From assembly GCA_012269805.1 (NCBI GenBank), contig JAAXJP010000741.1:1-6523 (forward strand): DNA of 6,523 nt, written 5' to 3'. Made by a program: the position numbers and the translations under genes. Below are positions 1 through 6,258 of the stretch, piece after piece. The stretch is from Rubrivirga sp. Its GTDB lineage: Bacteria; Bacteroidota; Rhodothermia; Rhodothermales; Rubricoccaceae. Under the pieces are notes generated by a model. It was not told the DNA's origin and ran no database searches. It saw only the letters and a list, made by a program, of their open reading frames with translations. Numbering within the stretch: the stretch's first letter is position 1; every line of letters starts with the position of its first letter.

Positions 1-275
1 ACTCGGCGGCCACCGCGACCCGCCTGGCCCGCGCCAGCCGGCCCGGCGCCCGGTTCGGCCGCGCCGTGACCGACACGCTCGACGTCCTCGGCATGGACGT
101 CGAGGTCACGGTCGGCGGGCGGAGTGTGCTCGCGGCTGGCCCCTCGGCACAGGCCGGGCGGATCGCGACGGCCGTCGGGCTCGACGCCGTCGAGATCGTG
201 CCGCCGCCCGAGGCGACGTGGGCCGCCGTCGGGCTCGCGCTCCTCGGCGGGCTCGCCCTCGGCCTCCGCCGCTAG
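1..275 (+). CDS. C-terminal part of an unrecognised protein with a C-terminal membrane helix
   Basis: The frame is open from the left edge (first full codon at position 3) to a TAG at 273-275, giving at least 90 residues. A GTG at 66 could start a 69-residue protein. The codons upstream of it are equally G/C-biased in third position and encode an Arg/Ala-rich, helix-like stretch, so a gene truncated by the window edge is more likely. The visible part has a soluble segment (around TLDVLGMDVEVTVGGRSVL), then a hydrophobic stretch, AAVGLALLGGLALG, and a terminal RR. That resembles a tail anchor or last transmembrane helix with a positive-inside end. I do not recognise the family. The stop is one base before the GTG of the following oxidoreductase gene, so the two are probably co-transcribed and perhaps translationally coupled. 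Confidence 0.6.
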   Translation, partial: SAATATRLARASRPGARFGRAVTDTLDVLGMDVEVTVGGRSVLAAGPSAQAGRIATAVGLDAVEIVPPPEATWAAVGLALLGGLALGLRR

Positions 276-276
276 C

Positions 277-1839
277 GTGCCCGTCTCCGTCCTCCAGACC
301 GAGTCGCCGGCCGCCGTCGCCGAGGCCGCCGCGCTCGTCCCCGCCGCCGAGGCCGAGGCCCCGGAGGGGCCGGCCGGCCCCGACCGCCCGACCGTCGCCA
401 TCGCCGGCGCGTCCGGGTTCGTCGGGACCGCGCTCCGGCGGGCGCTGGCGGAGGAGTACGACCTGGTCGGCCTGACGCGCTCGCCGGCGCGGGCTACCCG
501 CGAGGACGACGGCGACGGCACGCGCTGGCGCCACTGCGACCTGTTCTCGCTCAAGGACGTCGAGGCCGGCCTCGAGGGCGCCGACCTCGCCGTCTACCTC
601 GTCCACTCGATGCTCCCCTCAGCGCGACTGACGCAGGGGACGTTCGCGGACCTCGACCTCATCCTGGCCGACAACTTCGCCCGCGCGGCGAAGCGGCAGG
701 GCGTGACGCAGATCGTGTACCTCAGCGGCCTCCTGCCGGAAGACACCGCCAACCTCTCCAAACACCTCCGCAGCCGCTGGGAGGTCGAGCGGACGCTCGC
801 CGCGCACGGCACCCCCGTGACCACGCTCCGCACCGGCCTCGTGGTCGGGAAGGGCGGGTCGTCGTTGCGGATCCTCGTCAACCTCGTCCGGCGGCTGCCG
901 GCGATGGTCCTCCCCAGCTGGACCGAGTCGGACACGCAGCCGGTCGCGCTCCGCGACGTGGTGCGGGCCGTCCGGCTCGTGCTCGGGGCGCCGGGCCGGT
1001 TCGAGGGCACGTTCGACGTGGCCGGGCCGGAGGTCATGAGCTACCGCGAGATGCTGGAGCGGACGGCCGAGGTGCTCGGCGTCGAGCGGCCGGCGTCGGG
1101 CGTCCCGGTCATCACGCCGCGGCTGTCGACGCTGTGGGTCAGCCTGGTCACCGGCAGCCCGCGGGCGCTCGTGGGGCCGCTCGTGGCGAGCCTCCGGCAC
1201 GACATGGTCGTCCGCGACAACCCGGTCCAGCGCCTCATCGGGCCGGACGCGCTGCCGTTCAAGGCCGCGCTCCAGGAGGCCGTCCGCCCCGACGGCCGGT
1301 CGTTCCCCGACGCCCGCCACGGCCACCGCGCGCAAGACGACGCGGCCGTCCGCGAGGCCCGGCTGGTCCGCTCCGTCCAGCGGTTCGACCTGCCCGCCGG
1401 CCGCGACGCCGAGTGGGCCGGGCGCGAGTACATGCGCTGGCTGAACGGGGTCGCCGGGCCGCTCCTCCGCGTCCGCACGGAGCAGGATGGGCCGGCGTGG
1501 CGCGCGCAGTTTTTCGTCCGCCCCCTCCCCCGCCCCGTCCTCGAGCTGACGCACGCGGCTGAACGGAGCACGCCGGACCGCACCTTGTTCTACGTCACGG
1601 GCGGCGTCCTCGCCCAGACCAACGGCCCGCACCGCGGGCGGCTGGAGTTCCGCGAGGTCCTCGACGGCGAGTGCCTCATCGCGGCGATCCACGACTTCGC
1701 ACCGCGCCTGCCATGGGCGCTGTACCGGCTCACGCAGGCCGTGGCCCACCTGTTCGTGATGGCCCAGTTTGGCCGCCACCTCTCGGCGCTCGCCGGCTCC
1801 CCGCGCCTCGGCACCGAGGCGGAAGGGGTCGGCGCCTAG
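277..1839 (+). CDS. NAD(P)-binding atypical short-chain dehydrogenase/reductase-like protein (DUF2867-type SDR N-domain)
   Basis: The protein is 520 residues from GTG 277. The frame is open upstream to 124, but that part lies inside the preceding gene, and there is no in-frame ATG before the Rossmann domain, so 277 decides the start. Residues 1-37 are an Ala/Pro/Glu-rich leader. Residues 38-50 are a beta strand plus the glycine-rich nucleotide loop GASGFVG (44-50), the extended/atypical SDR pattern. YLSG (148-151) and HLRSRWEVE (163-171) replace the classical YxxxK motif. The stretch up to about 335 (LRTGLVVG, TQPVALRDVVR, FDVAGPEVMSYREML, TPRLSTLWVSLVT) matches my memory of large SDR proteins annotated with DUF2867. 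Residues about 360-505 are a second domain that I cannot firmly match to DUF2867 itself; it may be a lipid- or ligand-binding fold. The last 13 residues are encoded by a repeat also found at the end of queF. Substrate unknown. The stop overlaps the stop of convergent queC. The nucleotide-binding fold is secure; the function is not. Confidence 0.88.
   Translation: MPVSVLQTESPAAVAEAAALVPAAEAEAPEGPAGPDRPTVAIAGASGFVGTALRRALAEEYDLVGLTRSPARATREDDGDGTRWRHCDLFSLKDVEAGLEGADLAVYLVHSMLPSARLTQGTFADLDLILADNFARAAKRQGVTQIVYLSGLLPEDTANLSKHLRSRWEVERTLAAHGTPVTTLRTGLVVGKGGSSLRILVNLVRRLPAMVLPSWTESDTQPVALRDVVRAVRLVLGAPGRFEGTFDVAGPEVMSYREMLERTAEVLGVERPASGVPVITPRLSTLWVSLVTGSPRALVGPLVASLRHDMVVRDNPVQRLIGPDALPFKAALQEAVRPDGRSFPDARHGHRAQDDAAVREARLVRSVQRFDLPAGRDAEWAGREYMRWLNGVAGPLLRVRTEQDGPAWRAQFFVRPLPRPVLELTHAAERSTPDRTLFYVTGGVLAQTNGPHRGRLEFREVLDGECLIAAIHDFAPRLPWALYRLTQAVAHLFVMAQFGRHLSALAGSPRLGTEAEGVGA
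1805..1830 (+). repeat. 3'-end repeat, copy A (inside the last codons of the SDR gene)
   Basis: This 26-bp unit begins GCCTCGGCACCGAGGC, a palindrome with 6-bp arms and a GCAC loop, and continues GGAAGGGGTC. It matches copy B (3255-3280) at 24 of 26 positions and copy C (6259-6284) at 22 of 26. Weaker similarity extends about 12 bases upstream (CGG-TCC pattern). It encodes the SDR C-terminus around LGTEAEGV, ending 6 bases before the stop codon. There is no T-run after the palindrome, so a standard intrinsic terminator is not evident. Confidence 0.7.
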
Positions 1840-2552
1840 CCCGCGTCCGGGATCCAGCCGTTCGCGACGGCCTCGGCGTAGCCCTTCGCGCGGAGGACGG
1901 AGGCCGGGTTGTCGAGCTTCCCGTACCCCCACGCGTGCCGCTCCGTCCGGTCGCCGTGGTAGTCCGTGTGGCTCATCTCGCGGACCGTCTCCAGCACGTC
2001 GAGCCCACGGACGGTCCCGAGGTCGGCCGCCAGCTTCCACGTCTCGGCCTTCGTCAGGTGCATGAGCGGCGTGTGGATGGTGACCGGCGCGTCGAGCGCG
2101 AGCGAGAGCGTCTCGGCCTGCGACTCGATGAAGCCCAGCCGGCAATCCGGATACCCCGAGTAGTCGGTCTGGCACATCCCGCCCACGAGGTCGTGGATCC
2201 CACGGGTATAGGCGAGCGAGCCGGCGGCCGTCAGGAAGAGGGCGTTCCGCCCGGGGACGAACGAGGCGGGGAGGTCCGGGGCGAGATCGTGCGCGTCGTT
2301 CGTGTCGGCGGCCTCATCCGCGAGGAGGGCGGAGCCCGACAGGAGGCCGTCAAGGTCGAGGACGGTGAACGGGACCCGGGCCGCCTCGGCGATCTTCTGG
2401 GCCTGCTTGAGCTCGACGGCGTGGCGCTGGCCGTAGCGAAAGGCGACGGCCTCGACGCGGTCGAACGCGCCGTGGCTAGAGGAGAGGGCCCAGAACAGCG
2501 ACGTCGTCGAGTCCTGGCCGCCGGAGAAGAGGACGAGGGCGGAGTCGGGCAC
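1836..2552 (-). CDS. queC: 7-cyano-7-deazaguanine (preQ0) synthase QueC, lacking the zinc-site cysteines
   Basis: QueC converts 7-carboxy-7-deazaguanine, ammonia and ATP to preQ0 in the cytoplasm, a step in queuosine biosynthesis. The 238-residue protein is normal in length. The ATP PP-loop SGGQDS is at residues 10-15, FRYGQRH at 38-44, FVPGRN at 98-103, CQTDYSGYPDCR at 127-138 and PLMHLTKAETWKLA at 162-175. All are strong QueC signatures. The start is GTG at 2552-2550, just before the first beta strand, with a C-rich leader and no Shine-Dalgarno. The oddity is at the C-terminus. Where the family has a Cys followed by a CxxCxxC-type cluster that binds structural zinc, this protein reads HTDYHGDR (195-202) and GYGKLDNPASVLR (209-221). 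All four ligand positions are therefore Asp, Lys, Asn and Ser. The flanks are intact and there is no frameshift, so it is probably functional. It is divergent from queF and overlaps the end of the SDR gene. Confidence 0.95.
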   Translation of the reverse strand: MPDSALVLFSGGQDSTTSLFWALSSSHGAFDRVEAVAFRYGQRHAVELKQAQKIAEAARVPFTVLDLDGLLSGSALLADEAADTNDAHDLAPDLPASFVPGRNALFLTAAGSLAYTRGIHDLVGGMCQTDYSGYPDCRLGFIESQAETLSLALDAPVTIHTPLMHLTKAETWKLAADLGTVRGLDVLETVREMSHTDYHGDRTERHAWGYGKLDNPASVLRAKGYAEAVANGWIPDAG

Positions 2553-2719
2553 GAGGGGTGGGGGTGGGGACCGAGGAAGGTGCCGCGGTTCGAGGCTCGG
2601 CGCCAGCGGTCGACCTCGAACCCTCTGCTCGGGCCTGAGCCTTTCGCGAAGAACGCGCTCCCGCGCAAAACGAGCCGCCTGGGGCCGTTGCTATCCTTTC
2701 GCACACCCCCGCCCTCCGC
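2553..2719. promoter_or_regulatory. Divergent queC-queF control region
   Basis: These 167 bp separate two start codons that point away from each other, so promoters for both genes should lie here. On the + strand TATCCT at 2692-2697 could be a -10 element for queF, about 22 bases before the ATG, but no -35 partner is visible. On the - strand TCGTTTTG (2673-2666) resembles the Bacteroidota TAnnTTTG element and would give queC a leader of about 100 nt containing the inverted repeat at 2587-2622. The short palindrome TTCGCGAA occurs at 2643-2650. I see no recognisable preQ1 riboswitch, though I cannot fold the sequence. Both promoter suggestions are weak; the regulatory role of the region rests on gene orientation. 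Confidence 0.45.
2587..2622. promoter_or_regulatory. Perfect 9-bp inverted repeat upstream of queC (operator or leader hairpin)
   Basis: GGTTCGAGG at 2587-2595 is the exact reverse complement of CCTCGAACC at 2614-2622, with an 18-base spacer that itself contains GGCGCC. It lies 35-70 bases upstream of the queC start and about 100 bases upstream of queF. It could be a repressor operator controlling both genes or a hairpin in the queC 5' leader. The arms are seen directly; the role is inferred. Confidence 0.4.
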
Positions 2720-3304
2720 ATGGCCGACACGCCCACCGCGGCCGACCGCCTCGACGAGTTCCACCAGCGCGCGCTCGACCACACGCGGGCGTCGCTGGAG
2801 CACATGGCCCGCTACGGGATCGAGCCCGAGGGCCGCGTCGCCCTCTTCCTCCCGCCCGACGCGCGCCAGCAGGAGATCCACCGGATGCCGTACGAGCACG
2901 CCGCCCGCCAAGTCGTGACCTACACGACCGAGCCCGGCGAGTTCACCGCGCTCTGCCCCTTCTCCGGGCTCCCCGACTCCGGGACCGTCCGCGTCGAGTA
3001 CGTCCCCGGCTCGTGGCTCCTCGAGCTCAAGAGCCTGAAGTACTACCTCATGAGCTGGCGGCACGTCGGCGCGGCGCAGGAGGACATCACGGCGCTCGTG
3101 TTCGAGGACCTCATGCGCCACCTCGACGACCCGCACCGGCTCGTCGTCACCACCGACTACACCGTCCGCGGCGGGATCCACACCGTCTGCTCCGTCGACA
3201 GCCGCGACCAACCGTCAGGTCGGCGCAGCCAGCCGGACCGCCCCGACTCCGCCGGCCTCGGCACCGAGGCGGACGGGGCCAGCGGCGACGGCGCCGCGGC
3301 GTAG
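2720..3304 (+). CDS. queF: NADPH-dependent 7-cyano-7-deazaguanine reductase QueF (unimodular type)
   Basis: QueF reduces the nitrile of preQ0 to the aminomethyl group of preQ1 using two NADPH, in the cytoplasm, directly after QueC. The 194-residue protein aligns without gaps to the short Bacillus subtilis-type enzyme with an offset of 24. The catalytic Cys is C79 in FTALCPFSGLPDSG, the conserved Asp is D86, the family motif ELKSLK is at 102-107 and the substrate-binding Glu is E121. The residue before that Glu, often His (His96 in B. subtilis), is Gln120 here. TVRGGIHTV (148-156) is the usual C-terminal core. The N-terminus is about 24 residues longer than the Bacillus enzyme. Beyond about residue 162 there is a low-complexity Ser/Asp/Gly/Ala tail, partly encoded by the repeat shared with the SDR gene, that the family does not need. 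ATG 2720 fits the conserved start region. Confidence 0.94.
   Translation: MADTPTAADRLDEFHQRALDHTRASLEHMARYGIEPEGRVALFLPPDARQQEIHRMPYEHAARQVVTYTTEPGEFTALCPFSGLPDSGTVRVEYVPGSWLLELKSLKYYLMSWRHVGAAQEDITALVFEDLMRHLDDPHRLVVTTDYTVRGGIHTVCSVDSRDQPSGRRSQPDRPDSAGLGTEADGASGDGAAA
3255..3280 (+). repeat. 3'-end repeat, copy B (inside the queF C-terminal tail)
   Basis: It carries the same GCCTCGGCACCGAGGC palindrome as copy A, followed by GGACGGGGCC. It is read in the same frame as in the SDR gene, giving LGTEADG at queF residues 180-186, and lies 24 bases before the queF stop. The two host proteins are unrelated, so the shared peptide must come from the DNA element, not from common ancestry of the proteins. 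Confidence 0.7.
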
Positions 3305-3338
3305 CGCCCATCGTCTTCGCTCGTCCCCTCCTCCCCGC

Positions 3339-3446
3339 GTCATCCTGAGGAGCGCAGCGACGAAGGATCTCCTGTCCGCCCACGCCTCGCTCGCCCCGAG
3401 CAGAGCGGCCGATTTCAACGAGATCCTTCGCTTTGCTCAGGATGAC
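3339..3446. repeat. Dispersed hairpin repeat (CATCCTGAGGA...GAAGGATCT family)
   Basis: The left arm 3339-3371 and right arm 3420-3446 are inverted repeats separated by a 48-base spacer. GTCATCCTGAG at 3339-3349 pairs perfectly with 3436-3446, and GAAGGATCTC at 3362-3371 pairs perfectly with 3420-3429. The middles differ (12 versus 6 bases). I recognise this as a variant of a very widespread intergenic repeat in high-GC bacteria, whose spurious translation reads CHPEQSEGS. It fills the gap between queF and mltG and ends 31 bases before the mltG ATG. It encodes no transposase. It could fold in the queF transcript and limit read-through, but no T-run marks a classical terminator. Confidence 0.85.
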
Positions 3447-3477
3447 ATGCGGTGATCGCTCCCGACTCGTCCCCCCG

Positions 3478-4551
3478 ATGAAAAAGATTCTCTTCCTCCT
3501 GGTCGTCCTCGGCCTCGTCGGCGGCGCCGTCGGGGCGTGGCTGGCGTTCCTCCCCAACGTCGGCGGCGACGAGCGGCACAGCGTAAAGCTCCCCGAGGGC
3601 GACTTCGCCGTCATGCTCGACTCGCTCGAGGCGGCCGGCGCCCTCGAATCGCGGGCGTCGATGGAGACGTTCGGCCAGCTCACCGGCTGGGCCGACCAGG
3701 TCAAGGAGGGCCACTACTACATCGAGCCGGGAATGAGCAACTGGGCCGTGCTCGACAAGATCCGGAAGGGGCTCCGCGACCCGATCCGCATCACGATCCC
3801 GCCGGGGACGCGGCCCGAGCGGCTCGGGCGGATCCTCGACAACCAGCTCGGGACCGACTCGACGGAGGTCGCCCGGCTCCTCCGCGACCCCGCCTTCGCC
3901 GACTCGCTCGGCACCGACGTGGCCCACCTCCACGGCCGGATGCTCGCCGAGACGTTCGACATGTACTGGACGGACGACCCCGCGACGGCGCTCCGCCGCA
4001 TCCACGATCGCTACGAGCGGTTCTGGACCGACGAGCGCGTGGCGAAGGCCGAAGCGCTCGGCATGACGCCCGACGAGGTCGTCACGCTGGCCTCCATCGT
4101 CGAGTGGGAGGCGCGGCAGCCAGAGGAGCGGCGCCGGATCGCGGGCGTCTACGTGAACCGGCTCCTCGGACGGACGTCGTCGGGCACGATGCGGCTCCAG
4201 GCCGACCCGACGGTCCAGTTCGCGCTCATGGAGGAGGGCGGCGAGCCCCGGATGCGGCGGCTCCTGTTCCGCGACTACCGCTTCCCGAGCGAGTACAACA
4301 CGTACCTCATCGACGGCCTCCCGCCCGGCCCGATCACGAACCCGTCGGACGCGAGCGTCGAGGCCGTCCTCGACAACGAGGAGCACGACTTTCTCTACTT
4401 CGTCGCCGACGGCTCCGGCGGCCACGACTTCTCGCGGACCGTCGCCGAGCACAACGCGAAGGCCCGGCGGTGGAGCCAGTGGCTGAGCGAGCAGGTCCGC
4501 CAGCGGCGGGCGCGCGAGGCGGCCGAGGCCACGAGCGACTCGGCGGAGTAG
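3478..4551 (+). CDS. mltG: Endolytic murein transglycosylase MltG (YceG-like)
   Basis: MltG cleaves nascent glycan strands at the periplasmic face of the inner membrane, leaving 1,6-anhydro-MurNAc ends, and is thought to set strand length as a terminase. The 357-residue protein has a normal length for the family. Residues 1-25 are a Lys-Lys start plus a single transmembrane anchor (ILFLLVVLGLVGGAVGAWL). Residues about 35-105 form the LysM-like module with EGHYYIEPGMS (77-87). The YceG catalytic domain follows: LASIVEWEA (204-212) with the expected catalytic Glu209, GVYVNRL (223-229), LQADPTV (240-246), YNTYLIDGLPPGPITNP (273-289) and LYFVADGSGGHDFS (306-319). All key signatures are present. 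The C-terminus is a charged helix. ATG 3478 is chosen over an upstream in-frame TTG at 3433 because the anchor starts there and the upstream codons lie in the hairpin repeat. The usual family neighbours are not in the window. Confidence 0.96.
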   Translation: MKKILFLLVVLGLVGGAVGAWLAFLPNVGGDERHSVKLPEGDFAVMLDSLEAAGALESRASMETFGQLTGWADQVKEGHYYIEPGMSNWAVLDKIRKGLRDPIRITIPPGTRPERLGRILDNQLGTDSTEVARLLRDPAFADSLGTDVAHLHGRMLAETFDMYWTDDPATALRRIHDRYERFWTDERVAKAEALGMTPDEVVTLASIVEWEARQPEERRRIAGVYVNRLLGRTSSGTMRLQADPTVQFALMEEGGEPRMRRLLFRDYRFPSEYNTYLIDGLPPGPITNPSDASVEAVLDNEEHDFLYFVADGSGGHDFSRTVAEHNAKARRWSQWLSEQVRQRRAREAAEATSDSAE

Positions 4552-4644
4552 GCCCGCTTGACGGCGTCGACCTGACGGTTCGGCGCCGGGCGGTGGGAGG
4601 GGCGCGCTAACCCCGGCCGCCCTGCCCGCCGATACTCCGCCTCC

Positions 4645-6246
4645 ATGAACCCGGTCCGCACCCTCGCCGCCGCCCAGCTCCGGGCCGACCTCCGCCACGC
4701 GCGGTCGGGCAAGCGGGGCGCCGGCCGGCTGGCGACGACCGTGATCGCCTACGGGTTCTCGGGCCTCGTCCTGGCCCTCTCGCTGGGCGACGCGCCGGCC
4801 TCCTCGGCCATGTTCGTGGGCGGGAGCTTCGCGATCGTGCTGGCGGCGTTCGGCGTCGTGGGGTCGTACGACGAGTTGATGGGCCGGCCCCGCGACAACG
4901 CGTGGCTGGCCACGCTGCCAGCCACCGAGGCCCAGCATTACGCGGCGCGGCTGGCCGGCGTCGGCGTATACGTGGCGCTGATGGCCGTCGGCATCGCGAC
5001 GCCGGTCGGCGTGGGGACGGGGCTCGCGCACGGCCCGACGCTCGGCGTGCTCGTCGGTCTCGGGATCGCCGGGGCGACAGCCTGGACGGCGCTCCTCATC
5101 CTCGCCACGCTGTGGGGCCTCACGCTGTCGCTCCCGGTGGGCGCCCTCCGGGCGGCGCTCTCGATCGCGCGGACGGTCCTCATCGCGGCGCTCGTCCTCG
5201 GGTTCCAGTTCGTGGGCTCCTCTCAGGTGTCGTTGGCGGCCCCGTGGTGGCCGGGCGCCTGGCTCGCCGACGCGCTCGACGGCCGGCCGACGTGGGGGCT
5301 CGCAGTCCTCCTCGGCTCGCTCGTGGCGTTCGCCGTCTCGTTCACGGCCATCTTCCCGGCGCGCTACTTCCAGGTCCTCCGCCGCCTCGCCGACGGGCTC
5401 CGCAGCGAGGGCCGGCGCTCGCGGATCGGCCGGCAGATGACGGCGCCCGAGCGGTGGGCCGTCCGCCGCGGCGCGGTCCGCGCAGCGTACGGGTTCGCCA
5501 CGGCCGCCTTCGCCGACGACCGGCTGGTGCGGGGGCGGCTGTGGCCGGCGGCCCTCCTTCCGGTCGGGTTCGTCGCCTTCGGATGGTTCAACGACGGGCT
5601 CCAGAGCCTCGTCGGGGCGGGACGGTACGGGATCGCCACGGGCGTACTCGGCGTGCTTCAGGACCCGGGGACGCAGTTCCACTTGTCGGTCCTCGTCGTC
5701 CTCCTGTTCTGCGTCCAGACGCTCGTCCAGACGCTCCAGACGTCGGACGACGCCGCGGCGTCGTGGGTGTTCGGGACGCTGCCGGACGCGCGGCCGCGGG
5801 TGGTCCAGCTCGGGGCGCAGAAGGCGCTCGCGTGGCGCGTCCTGTTCCCGCTCCACGTCGGGATCGCCGTCCTCCTCACGTTCATGATGCCGGCGGCCGA
5901 CGGCGTGCTCCACGCGGCGTTCTGGTTCGCCACCGCCGTGTTCGGCGCACGCGTCACGGCCTTGGGCTACGGGGCGCCGCCGTTCTCGCGCCCGGGCGAC
6001 AAGTTCGACGCGGCCTCGCGGTTTCTCCCCCTGCTCGTCTCGATCCCGACGGCCATCGGCCTCCTCGTGCTTCAGACGTGGGCGTTCGTGACGGTCGGGC
6101 GAGCGGCCAGCGTGACGCTCGCGCTGCTCGCGACGTCGGCGCTGCTGGGCGAGGTCGTCGTCCGCTGGCCGCGACGCCGGCCCTCGTCCCGGCCGGAGCC
6201 GCTCCAACCAACGGCGGCCCCCGCCGCAGAGGCGAGGGCCGCGTAG
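4645..6246 (+). CDS. Polytopic membrane protein, probable fused ABC-2-type exporter permease
   Basis: The 533-residue protein has about 12 hydrophobic segments, by eye near residues 29-47, 54-74, 103-126, 133-160, 173-191, 217-237, 299-314, 345-363, 398-415, 421-441, 459-481 and 486-505. A charged cytoplasmic-looking loop (241-298) divides two sets of six. After the second helix of each half comes a similar motif: RPRDNAWLATLPATEA (81-96) and DDAAASWVFGTLPDARPR (368-385). The W-x-x-x/T-LP pattern before an amphipathic stretch resembles ABC-2-type permeases. This points to an exporter permease made by duplication and fusion of a six-helix unit. No ATPase gene is in the window, so the partner and substrate are unknown. 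The C-terminal 28 residues are a Pro/Ala/Arg-rich tail. The start is ATG 4645. The 93-bp gap after mltG has no clear terminator. It contains GATACT at 4631-4636, which if used as a -10 element would give an almost leaderless mRNA. An unrelated integral membrane protein remains possible. Confidence 0.75.
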   Translation: MNPVRTLAAAQLRADLRHARSGKRGAGRLATTVIAYGFSGLVLALSLGDAPASSAMFVGGSFAIVLAAFGVVGSYDELMGRPRDNAWLATLPATEAQHYAARLAGVGVYVALMAVGIATPVGVGTGLAHGPTLGVLVGLGIAGATAWTALLILATLWGLTLSLPVGALRAALSIARTVLIAALVLGFQFVGSSQVSLAAPWWPGAWLADALDGRPTWGLAVLLGSLVAFAVSFTAIFPARYFQVLRRLADGLRSEGRRSRIGRQMTAPERWAVRRGAVRAAYGFATAAFADDRLVRGRLWPAALLPVGFVAFGWFNDGLQSLVGAGRYGIATGVLGVLQDPGTQFHLSVLVVLLFCVQTLVQTLQTSDDAAASWVFGTLPDARPRVVQLGAQKALAWRVLFPLHVGIAVLLTFMMPAADGVLHAAFWFATAVFGARVTALGYGAPPFSRPGDKFDAASRFLPLLVSIPTAIGLLVLQTWAFVTVGRAASVTLALLATSALLGEVVVRWPRRRPSSRPEPLQPTAAPAAEARAA

Positions 6247-6258
6247 TCGGGTCCTGCC

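Noticed and set aside
1805..1830. GCCTCGGCACCGAGGC as an intrinsic terminator
   Set aside because: No T-run follows on either strand and copy C has lost the pairing, so a repeat is the safer description.
277..1839. Start at 124 for the SDR gene
   Set aside because: The extra residues are Arg/Ser/Pro shadow sequence overlapping the preceding gene; GTG 277, one base after that gene's stop, fits better.
619..2175. A 518-codon minus-strand open frame across the SDR gene and the queC end
   Set aside because: Arg/Asp/Ala-rich composition without motifs, and it crosses two well-supported genes in other frames.
2587..2610. GGTTCGAGG...GGCGCCA resembling the 3' end of a tRNA
   Set aside because: No T-stem or acceptor stem can be paired around the TTCGA on either strand; it is better explained as one arm of the inverted repeat.
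1671..2918. A 415-codon + strand open frame over queC
   Set aside because: It runs antisense to a conserved queC and then out of frame into queF; no family features.
3433..3477. TTG at 3433 as the mltG start
   Set aside because: The added 15 residues come from the right arm of the hairpin repeat and precede a standard Lys-Lys plus membrane anchor start at ATG 3478.
4558..4563. TTGACG as a -35 box for the permease
   Set aside because: No -10-like sequence at 16-18 bases downstream; the nearest candidate is about 67 bases away.
3415..6207. A 930-codon open frame on the minus strand opposite mltG and the permease
   Set aside because: Its product is low-complexity Arg/Glu/Pro-rich with no domain, and its end reads CHPEQSEGSR, the translation of the hairpin repeat. 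The + strand genes on the same DNA have clear families, so this is a GC-driven shadow.
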